DNA from: Cordilura impudica | Lineage: Eukaryota; Arthropoda; Insecta; Diptera; Scathophagidae | Reading direction: 5' to 3' | DNA length: 64,000 nt | NCBI GenBank assembly: GCA_963682025.1 | Contig: OY821518.1 | Coordinates: forward strand, 29,921,991 to 29,985,990 | Shown here: positions 54,061 through 64,000 of the stretch, piece by piece | How the letters are laid out: the number at the start of each line of letters is the position of its first letter | How positions within the stretch are numbered: the first letter of the stretch is position 1 | Program-made: the position numbers and the translations under genes | The notes under the pieces: generated by a model | Told to the model about the DNA's origin: nothing | Database searches by the model: none | What the model saw: the letters and a program-made list of their open reading frames with translations, nothing else

Positions 54061-56935
54061 TTACTCGGTAAGCCACCAAAATTTATTAATATTTACATTT
54101 GAAAGTAAATTTTTATCTTTAGAAAAAATATCTCTGCTAAATCTACTATTCTCTACTGTCAGTTGATTATCATATATATTTTTAATATTTGCCCTCCTAT
54201 AAATATGATAAATTATGGGAATACCTCTATTGTTTTGAATACATCCTTTTCTATCGAGGTGTAGGAAAGCTTCTGGTGGAACATACCCAATTATTAGGCA
54301 TGAAGTTATATAGTTTTCGCTTGTGAAATATGAGGTTAATATCGAATTATTTGTGTCGCATTTCGTACATTTCAAAATATGTGTTCTTATCAAATGAATT
54401 ATGAAATTATCAATTCTGTTTATTTTTGCAACATTATATAGTCCTAAATTAGATATATATTTAGTGTAATCGCTATTATGTGTTCTGTAAAGCGATAAAC
54501 AAGCTCTAATACATTTACGTTCAAATACACGATATTTTTCCATATTAGATGGCGATATATTGAACTATATTGGACAACCATATGTCAATATGGGCCTAAT
54601 TAAGGTTTGATATAACATTATCTTTACCTTGGGTAGTATATATTTTGAATAGAAGTGATTCTTATACATATAAAATGCACGTTTTGCTTTTTCGAATTGT
54701 ATTTGAATATGGGTGTTAGAGTATAAAAATTTATCTAGATTCACTCCTAGATATTTTACTAATCCTTTGTTTGGGATGTCGATATTCAAACACGATTTGA
54801 TACCAAATTATTTCCAATTTTTTCTTATATTATAATTATTGGTTGGTGGTCTAAATAGAATTGTCTCACACATGCTTATATTGATCTTTAGTTTCCAATC
54901 TGAAGCATATTTTTCAACCGTTCTAAAGTGGCCTTGAAGATTATTATATATCTTATCAACTATGTTATCAGCGTGATAGATTAGAGAGATCATCTGCAAA
55001 CTCGATGATATTGTCCATCCCACTCACTAAATCATACAAATATAGATTGAAAAGAACTGGTGAATTTACCATTCCCTGTTGAAATCCATTAACTATTAAA
55101 AATGACTTGGTACTCGACCTATCTCTATTACTTAATATAAAAGATTTTTCATGTAACATGTTATGAATTAATATTTTGAAATGTAGAGGCATCCTGTATC
55201 CTGGTATCCATACATTGTCAAGTGCTTTTTCAAAATCTATTCAACATGCTCCAGTATATAATGCTCTGTTCCAGTTCCAATGAATATTAGATATTAGCCA
55301 ATGAATTGCATGAGCAATAGAATGTTTATATTTAAAGCCAAATTACCTTTCGGTAATAAGGCCTCGTCTTTCATAAAATTATAAATTATAAATTATTATT
55401 AATGCATGCCTCAAAAACTTTGCTAATATTAGGCAGCAAACTAATTGGTCTGAAATTTTTTAATTTATTTGGATCTTTATCCTTTTTTGGTATAACTACT
55501 GTTTTTGCAGTTTTCCATGCTCGGGGAAAATAAGAATTATTTATGATATTGTTGAATATTGTACAATATTCACGTATTAGTTCCTTAGGAACATGTTTCA
55601 GAATGATATTGGGTATATTTTCAATACCAAAAGATCATTTGTTGTTTAAATTATTGAATATATAATATATTGAATATATAATATATAATCTAATGTGACA
55701 AAATAGTCGTTGGTTTCACTATCATTTAGTTCATTTGCTTTCCTAGCATTACTAAATGCTGTAATTGTTAGATGATTTGTTTCATATTGAGCCTTAATGT
55801 TTAAAAAATCTGCTAAGTAATCGTTTATTTCCAAATGCAAATTATTATTTGTATCAATGTCCTTACAAGAATGGATTGACTCAAGAAATGAACCAACTAC
55901 GTTAAGTATTTGGTCTTGATCATCCACTTTGTACTTTTATTCTACTAACTCTAGGTCGTTTATGTTAATATCAACCCCTCTCGAATGAGGGCAATCTAAA
56001 CTGCTTTTTGATTTCCTTAAACATTTTTTCTGCGTTCCGACTACTAAATTTGGATAGCTTTCTCCTATAATAATTGTTTACTTCCAATGTAAAGTTATCA
56101 TTGATGATCTTCTTTATTAATTTTAATTTTACCTTAAGTAGGTTTAGTTCTGATGGTTTGCGTGTTGTTTGCAATCTATTGTATTTTTTGATATAAGACT
56201 ATTTTACTTTTTTCTTGTTGTAGTTTTTTAATGATCGGGTTAACAAATTTTTCGATTGGATTAATGTGTTCAAGTTTTGGAACCGATTTGTCTATACAGT
56301 TCGAAATGAGATTGTCCACTCTTTATAAGTATATATCAATTTCAGCGTTTGAAAGGTTTCTTTCATTATGTATCGGTTCAAAATTGTTAAGTTCCCTTAA
56401 TATATTGTCTTTAAATTTTCTCCAATTGTTATCTTAAAATTATATCTTGGATTAGTTATGTTATCGACAAAGAAATATTGATGATCGAACTCAAGCAATG
56501 TTGCAATAATTTCTAAAGAATTATAATCACAATCATAATCTATTGTTCTCAGACAATTGATAGAGTTGTTCATTTTCATGATATTTAAACGAGCGTCTGC
56601 AACGCAAATATCGATATATGAATTGCCTCTTGGGAATGATGGTAAACTAGAAACGTATAATTTACATTTGTAATTTATGTCATTGCTTGTAATCCACTCT
56701 TTTAGAATATTACCTTTCGTATTAGAGTTGCCATTACCCCACTTGCTATGTTTGCTGTTAAGATCACCCGCAATTATATAGTAAATATCTGGGTTTTGAA
56801 GATTTAATAAGGAAAAAAGTTGAAGTATTTCAGATTTAAAAAACTGATCGTTATTACCTGAAGGGTAATAGGCTGAAATTATAAAAAAGAACTTATTTGC
56901 CGATAGAGGTACTGATATTATACAAGTTTCCAATC
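54061..56935 (-). mobile_element. LINE copy (f), APE endonuclease plus RT, decayed, about 2.9 kb
   Basis: Minus strand, in order. Endonuclease, 178 open codons from 56933: IIAGDLNSKHSKWGN (Asp57, Asn59, His62) and GNSYIDICVAD (Asp108). Linker frames follow (56174-55971, 55927-55646). RT fragments: DFEKALDNVW near 55230, GFQQGMVNSPVLFNLYLYDL and IIEFADDLS (55192-54968, Asp67-Asp68). Thumb: GLVKYLGVNLDKFLYSNTHI and YQTLIRPILTYGCPI (54789-54565). A 160-codon C-terminal frame runs 54543-54061. The frame breaks at least six times. It is a Jockey-type non-LTR retrotransposon by its APE endonuclease and motif order. Endonuclease nicking of DNA and reverse transcription from the nick is the family mechanism. 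No poly(A) tail is evident. Confidence 0.75.
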
Positions 56936-59590
56936 ATTTAAAACTCTTAATAATTTTATTTTTATATTCTTTATATTTTATATCTTTTCTTACCAGAATA
57001 GCTGTTTTTTTTATAGTACTAAACGAGTTCAAAAGGTGTCAAAAAATGCTAAATTGGCCATATTGATTGTATATCATCTACATTTCAATTTTCTGCTTTT
57101 GCTTTTTAATCTGGCCAACATATTGTTGCTGTATTTGTTGGTCGGTGTTTGGCAATGTGACAGACATTCGGATTTGATCAATTAATTTGGCTAACACCGG
57201 TCATTTATCACGTGTCATAGATTTTGATTTCATTTTAAAAGGGTTGTTGGTTATCTGTTTTTTATATTCTTTTTGCTTCAACCTGTGTTTCTCTATCATC
57301 CTCCCTCATTAGTAAAGCGGCAATATGATTTGTGTTTGAATCAAATTTAACAGGGTTTATTATACAACATAATCCCTAATTGAATGACTTTCATTTATCA
57401 TTTTGTAATTGGAGATTTAATTTTAATGTTCATTAAAAGAAAATTTGTTATTGGAGGCGTAAAGGAAAAGGAAAACTTATTGTAAGGCTTCCGTTTGAAT
57501 GTGACTAACAATCCAATAGATTTTTTAAATTATGCTTAAAAATTTTATTTAAATTTTCTACCAACAACTCCATTTGTTAAACATAAATCAAATATTATTA
57601 TGATTTCAACAAAACCAATTTACAATTTAACAGCAATTGCACTAATGGTTTAACCTGAAAATGCAATGACTGCAATGGCAATTTAATTGAGTGCCAGCCT
57701 AAACATAGGCTATAAAATATGATATTATAACTGACTGTAAACATATGCAATGCTTATTTTCAAAAACACCGGATGTACAGACATATAAAAATAATAACAT
57801 TTGTATGGATACGTACGAGGAACGTATAAACATTCAACAACTTTTTTGTGGTATTTAAAATTTGTTTGAAAATATTGTGGATGGAAGTAAATAATTTTCA
57901 CAATACTTTTTCCTTTTTCTACTCAACAAACATTGTGCAAAAGGTCATAAAAGTCTAGTTATCATTGTCATCAGCATCATCAGCACCCGTTCCAAATTAA
58001 AATTCGACACTCGTAGAATGTTGTTGCAGCAAGTGCATAATGGCTTATTGCATGGATGCAATATGCCAATATGCAGTATTATAAGCTGTGGCATTTAATT
58101 AATTGTTCAATAAAATTAATAAACATTTAACCAAAGAGCAATGAAAAAGACAAGCTGTAAGTAAAACTAACATAAAAGTGTTTGAGGAAAATCCGAAACA
58201 AATATAAAACAAAAGATGATGATGATGACGACGATGATGCTGCCAAGCGTAACCAAAAAATGGTCATATTGAAACATAAAAATATAAAAAAAATCATGCC
58301 ATGAATGCACTTGATATTGCAGTTTTTAAACCATCGTACTCACTCCTGCCACAGATTTTTCGACGATGAACTGCAATTGTGCTACATTTATGGCGCTTAT
58401 AAAATGTAACGACACTGTCTTTTTTATTTTACCAGAGACCATAACATAAAATTCAAATTATATTTTTCATTAACTACCATCATAGAAATGCTAGCAGCAA
58501 CAACAACAACAATTTAGTAAATGGCTGAGAGAACATGTTCATCTTTTTCCACTTCTAAAGAGGCTGCCTTTCGTTTGTTGTGCAACAAAACCAGCCGTTG
58601 CAAGTAGTTGTATATGCAATTTTCATTGCATTTTAATTCCCATCCTCCAGTGTTGATCAACAAAAAAAAAAAAAACATTTACAAAATACATTTTGTTTGT
58701 TTTGCCACAAATTGTGTACATGGTTGTTGGAAAGAAAAACATTTCATAAATGACTTCATAAATATCAATTTGAAAATAATAATTGTTGTAAACAGATTTT
58801 GCATATTTTCGGTTGCATTCTCTGCATTGGGTTGGTATGCCACCTCTTGCTCTCTCTCTCTCTACTTCGCCTTCTCTCTGATGTAGAGGGCACCATATAA
58901 TGGCCTCGTTAAAATATAAATGTTATTAAAAAAGATGCCAATTTCAAATAACAATTTGTTTGTTAAAGGCAAAAAGCAATTTTAGGATCAATATTGTAAT
59001 TGTAATTTTGTATAAATTGCCTAAAAATATGCAATGCATAAGTTCTAAGGACATAACTGAAAGTATGTGGAATAAAATAATATGGTAGCCATACTGCAAT
59101 AGTTTCAACATGCAGAACTAACATTTAAGGTCGTTTTATGTATGGTTAAGGTTGCTTGTGTCAGCTTTCATCGTATTGTGGCATCAGATGTATTGTGGCA
59201 ATTAAATTTGTTTCTTATATAGTAAATTAGTAGTTTAATAATAATAAAAAAAAAAAATATAAAAAAGTTCAAATGGCCGATGGAATGCGATGGTATTTAC
59301 TGTTAAATCATGACTGCATTTGGATGAACAATTAAAAATCCGCACGAATTTGGTCAATGATGAGAGTAACTGATATATTAACAAGTTAGTTATAAGACAC
59401 CTAAAGTCCCGCTTGAAAAATGATGCCCAAGAGTATGCACCGGATTTTTTATATTTTAGTATTACAAACACTTTTTGTGCAAGTAATATTACCTAATAGG
59501 TATGAGTGATAATTTGATGGTATTAAGGTTAGTCACTTAGTGTTTGTATTGTACAAAGGAGGTGTTTGAAGTACTGCGACCGAATGATCA
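56936..59590. other. No gene seen; longest stretch that looks like unique host DNA
   Basis: 2.65 kb without matched repeats. It contains simple runs such as CAACAACAACAACAA (58500), GATGATGATGACGACGATGATG (58218) and a (TC)n tract at 58846-58862, and has more mixed composition than the repeat regions. Small-exon host genes would escape inspection by eye, but I see no conserved motif. Confidence 0.4.
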
Positions 59591-59599
59591 ATAGTACTG

Positions 59600-61468
59600 C
59601 CCTCTGCTAATAGGTTGTCCCTATAAAATCTCATCCAACACTGAAGCCCTCAGAAATTCAAGGATGTTGGTTCGTTCTAGTAATTTTATTTCGCTAACCA
59701 GTATTTGGTAAGAACCCAGGTGCTTTTTCTTTATACATTAACGCTGTACAGTCCCCAAGTATGTGCTTCCTCATCACAGAATCTGCACATGGAGTTTGCT
59801 ACAATTCCTAACTTGCTCGGATATTCCCTGAGCCTACAGTGACCAGTTAAAATCCCGTTTAGTATTCTTAGTCCGTTCTTTGATAACTCAACACATGATT
59901 CAATTCTCTCACTGTTGTAGTTACTTAACAAGAGTTTGAACTGTCTTAAGCTCTAGAGGCTCTAGTTCCTGTCTAACGTAATACCCATATTCTCTGAGTA
60001 TGCCTTCAAATACTCCTTTTCCTATTCCACGAAATGGTACTGGCCCTATTAGCTTTGTGGAAGCTCCCCTTCTGGCAAACTCATCAGCTTGCTCATTATC
60101 TTGAATCCCAATATGCCCCGGGACCCAACAAAGGCTGACTTTATTGTGTTTTCCTAGCTCATTTAGTCTCTGTAGACAGTCCCATACTAACTTAGAGTTT
60201 ACTTCTTAGGATCTTAGTTCTCGAATAGCAGATTGACTATCTGATAATATGGTTATGTCCCGTCCTATTCAAGTTAGCTTGTGCATATCTGTCGATGTCA
60301 TAAATTTCTGCTTGGAAAATACTTGTGTGTATTCCCATTGACACGAAGTATTTAGTTCTGGGCCCGAAGTCACCGGCCCCTGTACCACTTTCGGTTTTTG
60401 AAACACCTATGTACCAACTGATTGTATCTTCTTTTAGAGAACAAAGTAACAAAGTTTTTCTCGAAATCGTATTTCTTCTCAGTCCTGTCCGTAGGACAAT
60501 CTAGGAGGGAGTAACATTAACTTGACTTGTTCGGTTCCCTTGCAATTCATGAAACCTAGTTATGGCTTTATCTCCTCGATCTTGATTGCCGTTGCCAGGG
60601 CTTTCTTCTGCACCACTATTTGTAGTGGGCTTTAGTCCACGAGTACTTCTAGCGATGTTGTTGGACACGCTTATCTTTTTATTCAACTTAACTCCATTTG
60701 AGTTGACTTCAGATCTATTCTTTAGGCCCACACGATAGCACTATAGTTCATGATTGGGCGGACCATCATGGAGTACATCCAGTGTAGGATGCGGGGTTTA
60801 CGTCCCCGGGTTCTACTCGCTACCTTCTACATATCATTGTAGCATGCTTGGCTTTCTCAGTAATGTGGTCGAAATGTGCCTTCCATATTAACTTGCTGTC
60901 TCGAATTATCCCCAGATATTTCGCCTCTACTTTTGGTTCGATGACTTCTTCCAGAATTTGAATTGCTCCCCACTTTGGAAGTTTCTTTTTCCTGGTAAAT
61001 GGCACAAAAGTGGTCTTTGTCGAACTGATGTTCAATCCTGTTGCCCTACACGATTGACATATAATCCCCAACCCTCTTTACACAGTGTCACAAAAGGTCT
61101 CCTTTTGCTATTAAGACCATATCGTCCGCGTAGCCTTGACATTCTATTCCTGCTTCCGACAGTTTCACTATTAGTTCAACAACAACTAGACTCCACATTG
61201 AGGGCGAAAGAACCCCTCCCTGTGGACATCCTCTGGTTGTGTTTACGGCTATGGTCTCCACTTCTGCTGGTGTTTCTGCTGATCTCGTATAGAGAACTTC
61301 TACCATCCATTTTGATGTCACTGAGTCTATTCCTCTTCGGTTCAATACCCATTCTATTAATTTGTGTGAAGTGTTATCAAAGGCTCCTTCTATATCTATG
61401 AAGGTACAAATGGCTATAATGTTATACCTGTATAAGGAATCAATGGTACACATCGCTTCTGAGACCAA
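59600..61468 (-). mobile_element. LINE copy (g), RT plus RNase H, 5'-truncated
   Basis: Minus strand, in order. RT frame 61468-61088: CTFIDIEGAFDNTSHKLIEW (Asp25), RGCPQGGVLSPSMWSLVV and GYADDMVLIAKG (Asp115-Asp116). Thumb frame 61071-60820: GLNISSTKTTFVPFTRKKKL and KYLGIIRDSKLIWKAHF. RNase H piece 60452-60237: ISWYIGVSKTESGTGAG (the usual TDGSK Asp is lost) and HTSIFQAEIYDI. C-terminal piece 59931-59731: LTGHCRLREYPSKLGIVANS and CRFCDEEAH. Stops and shifts separate the pieces. RT plus RNase H points to the I/R1/LOA side of the Jockey superfamily. Upstream endonuclease and ORF1 are missing. The 5' truncation at about 61468 abuts another LINE fragment. Confidence 0.75.
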
Positions 61469-61715
61469 TTCTTAAATATGGTTCTGTTATTTTGGATCCT
61501 CAATGCAATATCCAAATATTGTATGGATCTATAGATCTTCCTTCATATCCTATGAGATTAGCATTAATTAAGATAGCTACTCTCAGAGGAGAAGGACTAT
61601 GTCGAACGTGGCTTTTGCGTAAATTATTTTATGTTAATTTGTGTGATGTTGTTATTGAGATGGTTATGTTGGTTTTAATGTTGTACTTACGTTGTACTTA
61701 TCTTCTTCCAAACAG

Positions 61716-62038
61716 GTAGGAATTGACTCTTCAACAGATTTAAATTCAATTAATAGCAGTTTATTTATTATTTATAAAATTGGTTTATAATTTTAGTAGC
61801 ACTCATATTTATGGATTTTGTTTTTAAAATTGGTTTACTTTATAATTTTAGTAACACTTTATATTACTGATTTTGCTTCAGGAACAAAATCGTTACCCGA
61901 CTGTGTGGGTTTGAGTTTACGACAAAAACTAAACTATTTTCCTTAATGGTAATCAATATAAAAGAAAAGTTAATTCCTCAGCGACAGAGAAACGCCACCA
62001 AAAAAATGCTAAAGCAAGCTTAACCTGAAAATCATCAA
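61716..62038. other. No gene seen
   Basis: A+T-rich, with a loose duplication of ATTGGTTTA(C/T)..TATAATTTTAGTA (61780 and 61830). Part of the sequence separating the two LINE pieces. Confidence 0.4.
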
Positions 62039-62848
62039 AAAACAAGTAAGAAAATTATAGTCGGTCTAGACCGCCTATACGATACCCTATACCGTGCGTT
62101 TAGAGACCCTATCTCTCAGGTCGAACTAACTGGATATAGAAAATAAGCATAAATCAAATTGGAGTGGGATTTTTATTAATTTTTTTGGCTGCAGATATGA
62201 AAAAGTTCATATCGGATGATATATCTATATAGGGACTAGGTCCAAAAATGCGCCGATCGTGACCATGTTTGGTAAAGTCTCTTGTATTGTGCAAAAATAT
62301 ATACAAACAAAATTTGAGAAGAATCAGTGCAATATTTTTGTTTTTTGATAGATTTAGGTGAAGATCGGGAAGCAGTTCTATATGGGGCATATGACTAAGA
62401 GTTGTCCCATAGGGACCATTTTTGGACTACTGATTAATGGATGTAATAAACACATACAAACCCAATTTGACTAAGATTTATATGATAATTTGGATCTTAT
62501 GGCAATTTATGTTGATTTCATTGGGGTCATTTGTATGGGGCTAGGTCTAAACATGGACCGATTCTCACCAATTTCAACAACGTTCATCCCATGGCCGAAA
62601 GAAGCTTATATACCAAATTTCATCAAAATATATTTATAGTTGCGACCTGCAGTTGGATTACAAGCTTTACATGGACACACAGACGGACGGACGGACGGAC
62701 GGACGGACATCGTTAAATCGAATCTGATAGTGATTCTGAGTCGATCGGTATAATAAAAGATAGGTCTAGGTCAAATATTTTTGGTAGTTGCAAACAGCAG
62801 CACAAAGTCATTGTACCCAAACCACATAGTGGTATAGGGTATAAAAAC
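62039..62848 (+). mobile_element. Dispersed repeat family A, copy 8 (best preserved)
   Basis: AACAAGTAAGAAAATTATAG, then TAGTCGGTCTAGACCGCCTA, CGATACCCTATACCGTGCG, CTGCAGATATGAAAAAGTTC, GAAGATCGGGAAGCAG, six (GGAC) units at 62680-62707, ATCGTTAAATCGAATCTGAT, AGCAGCACAAAGTCATTG and CCACATAGTGGTATAGGGTA then TAAAAA. Full length, about 810 bp, no credible protein. Confidence 0.75.
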
Positions 62849-63189
62849 CGCAACTCAACCAAAACATATGGTTGACATAAATTCAAGTCAAATGCCTTGG
62901 TTTCACAATCATAAATCGTGGAAGTTTCAAGTGCACTGACTTGAGGACTGTTCACTCTGCAGAATTAGGGGACAAGACAATTAAATCAAATGCAGCGGTT
63001 TGAAGAAATGTTTTGTGAAACTGACACCCAAAACAATTAAAAGTGTGAATGGCCGTAACACAGCAATACGAGATTGTGGCATACTCGTGCCCGTTGTGAG
63101 TAATTTGATGACGGCAAAACATTTATAAAATAAATGCACTAAATTTGCCGTGTTGGGTGGCAACATATTTATTTTTACAGAAATGAATG
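62849..63189. other. No gene seen
   Basis: No recognised repeat or coding signal. Confidence 0.4.
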
Positions 63190-63204
63190 AAGACATATGA
63201 ATGT

Positions 63205-63400
63205 CCGTCATATTGGGCGGTATGTTTTCTTTTAAACATGAAAAATGAATGGTGAACTGATTTGTTCACCATATTGGACGACATAATTGGCGGACTGACT
63301 TATTCGCCATATTTGGGCAACATATTGGGCGGACTGTATTATTCGCCATATTCGCGGACCGAATGGCGGACTGGCGTGTTCGCCATATTTGCGGCACGAA
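63205..63400. repeat. GGCGGACTGACTTATTCGCCATATT tandem units
   Basis: Four degenerate units of about 35-52 bp pairing GGCGGACTG with a CGCCATATT(T)GGGC box, at about 63240, 63290, 63329 and 63371. GGCG...CGCC makes each unit a short hairpin. Confidence 0.6.
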
Positions 63401-63664
63401 TATTTGTTGGCATGTCTTTTCACAATGTGTGACATGCCTTAACTTGTATAATGTAATTCACGAAGAAGTTTTTTCTGAATTCGTTCTTAATAAATTTCAA
63501 TTTAATGTTCCTCATCGAATTACTCGTCAATGTGAACCACAACATATTCCGTTCTCTCATACAAATTATGCTAACGCTGATCCGTGCAGCAATTTTAATG
63601 CTTTCTACCAACTTATTGATTATTACACACACATAAATGTCATTAAACGTAATATTATTGTTAA

Positions 63665-64000
63665 TCTATAATATTAATAGGCTAGTCGATTTCTTGTGAC
63701 CGATGTTTTATTCTACCGTTTTATCCCGATTTTGACAAAATGTATATTATTTGAAAGGTATTTCTTTTTGCCGTTTTGCAGATTTTTAAATTTTTTCCTT
63801 TATTTTGAGTAAATGGCATTTAAAGTTGCTACTAAAATTATAAAATGCTATGTGTGTGTATATTAAATTTGTTAATGTGTTTGTTATAAAAATGAGTTTG
63901 TTCTTTTGTGTTGATTTGCGAGTTGGCTATAATTGATTAGCATACCTTTAGGGTCTTTATTTAATTTTGCACTCGAATTTCGACGTTTGGAATCTTTGGA
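63665..64000 (+). mobile_element. Helitron family B, copy 7 (runs to window end)
   Basis: A|TCTATAATATTAATAGGCTA then GTCGATTTCTTGTGACCGAT, through CCCGATTTTGACAAAATG and TTAGCATACCTTTAGGG, to a partly mutated terminal hairpin CTCGAATTTCGACG at 63972-63985 and TTGGAATCT. It abuts the LINE piece ending NIIVNL. Confidence 0.75.

Larger units (their letters stand above)
61460..63640 (+). mobile_element. LINE copy (h), C-terminal region in two pieces
   Basis: The left piece 61460-61715 reads RPILKYGSVILDPQCNIQIL and LPSYPMRLALIKIATLR, then KLFYVNLCDVVIE. The right piece 63430-63640 reads LNLYNVIHEEVFSEFVLNKF then QFNVPHRITRQCEPQHIPFS and HTNYANADPCSNFNAFYQLI. Together they resemble the end of a Jockey-type RT protein (LxYGSxxWDPQ, PSYxMRLALI, NFNVPxRxTR, HRTNYAxxDP). 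About 22 nt around VNLCDV / LNLYNV are similar in both pieces, which could be an overlap created by insertion or two separate copies. Family A copy 8 lies between. Confidence 0.5.

Noticed and set aside
63205..63400. Hairpin array as a regulatory operator cluster
   Set aside because: A degenerate minisatellite explains it; no gene nearby to regulate.

Overview
The window looks like nuclear DNA of a higher fly (Diptera). A calyptrate fly such as a blowfly, flesh fly or house-fly relative is my best guess, but the species cannot be fixed from the sequence. The evidence is strong A+T bias, introns of 55-67 bp with GTAAGT-type donors, mauritiana-type mariner and Jockey-type LINE remnants, several Helitron families, and dispersed repeats with GGACGGACGGAC, GCCACGCCCACT and ATTCGGCTGTGCCGAAT boxes that resemble fly repeats I remember. 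I see no convincing host protein gene, rRNA, tRNA or CRISPR. Nearly all coding sequence belongs to transposable elements, most of them broken and nested in one another. This suggests a gene-poor or pericentromeric region, or a very large intron or intergenic space.

Layout. 0-7.7 kb: a LINE 3' end, then about 5 kb of a CTTAAAAAAGTACCTTTT-like minisatellite into which a LINE, a TIR element and two dispersed repeats were inserted. 7.75-9.83 kb: a long-TIR DNA transposon with CACTG termini and a 3-bp TTA duplication, carrying an internally deleted gene. 10.5-12.05 kb: a non-autonomous Helitron with about eight internal repeats. 12.6-16 kb: a hAT remnant, a MITE, a dispersed repeat and a minus-strand mariner. 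16.4-23.3 kb: a composite with a CMC-type (Transposase_21-like) transposase pseudogene, a spliced DUF4806-like gene, an inverted partial copy of that gene, a 200-bp satellite, and Helitron pieces on both sides. 24.4-32 kb: Helitron copies, Tc1 and mariner fragments, minisatellites. 32.8-36.07 kb: a second, nearly complete CACTG transposon with a three-exon gene, inserted cleanly with a TAT duplication into a LINE.

36-43 kb: LINE tail, Helitron helicase remnants, and hAT-like, TTAA-flanked and pogo-like non-autonomous elements. 44-53.5 kb: a Tc1 pseudogene, two TIR elements filled with CGTGACTGTG arrays, a pile-up of Helitron 5' ends, a 1.4-kb long-armed inverted repeat, and a (GAAGAATTGTT)n-like array beside mariner debris. 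54-64 kb: two minus-strand LINEs, one APE-endonuclease type and one with RNase H, a plus-strand LINE split by an insertion, and two more dispersed repeats.

The most promising system is the pair of CACTG-ended transposons at 7.7 and 32.8 kb. They share a protein family with an N-terminal double CxxC (ZAD-like) module, a putative DDE-type core and a DEQGERYHQ box, and have TIRs of about 320-480 bp and A/T-rich 3-bp target duplications. Coordinates of termini, splice sites and reading frames were read by eye. Family names come from memory of motifs, not from searches.
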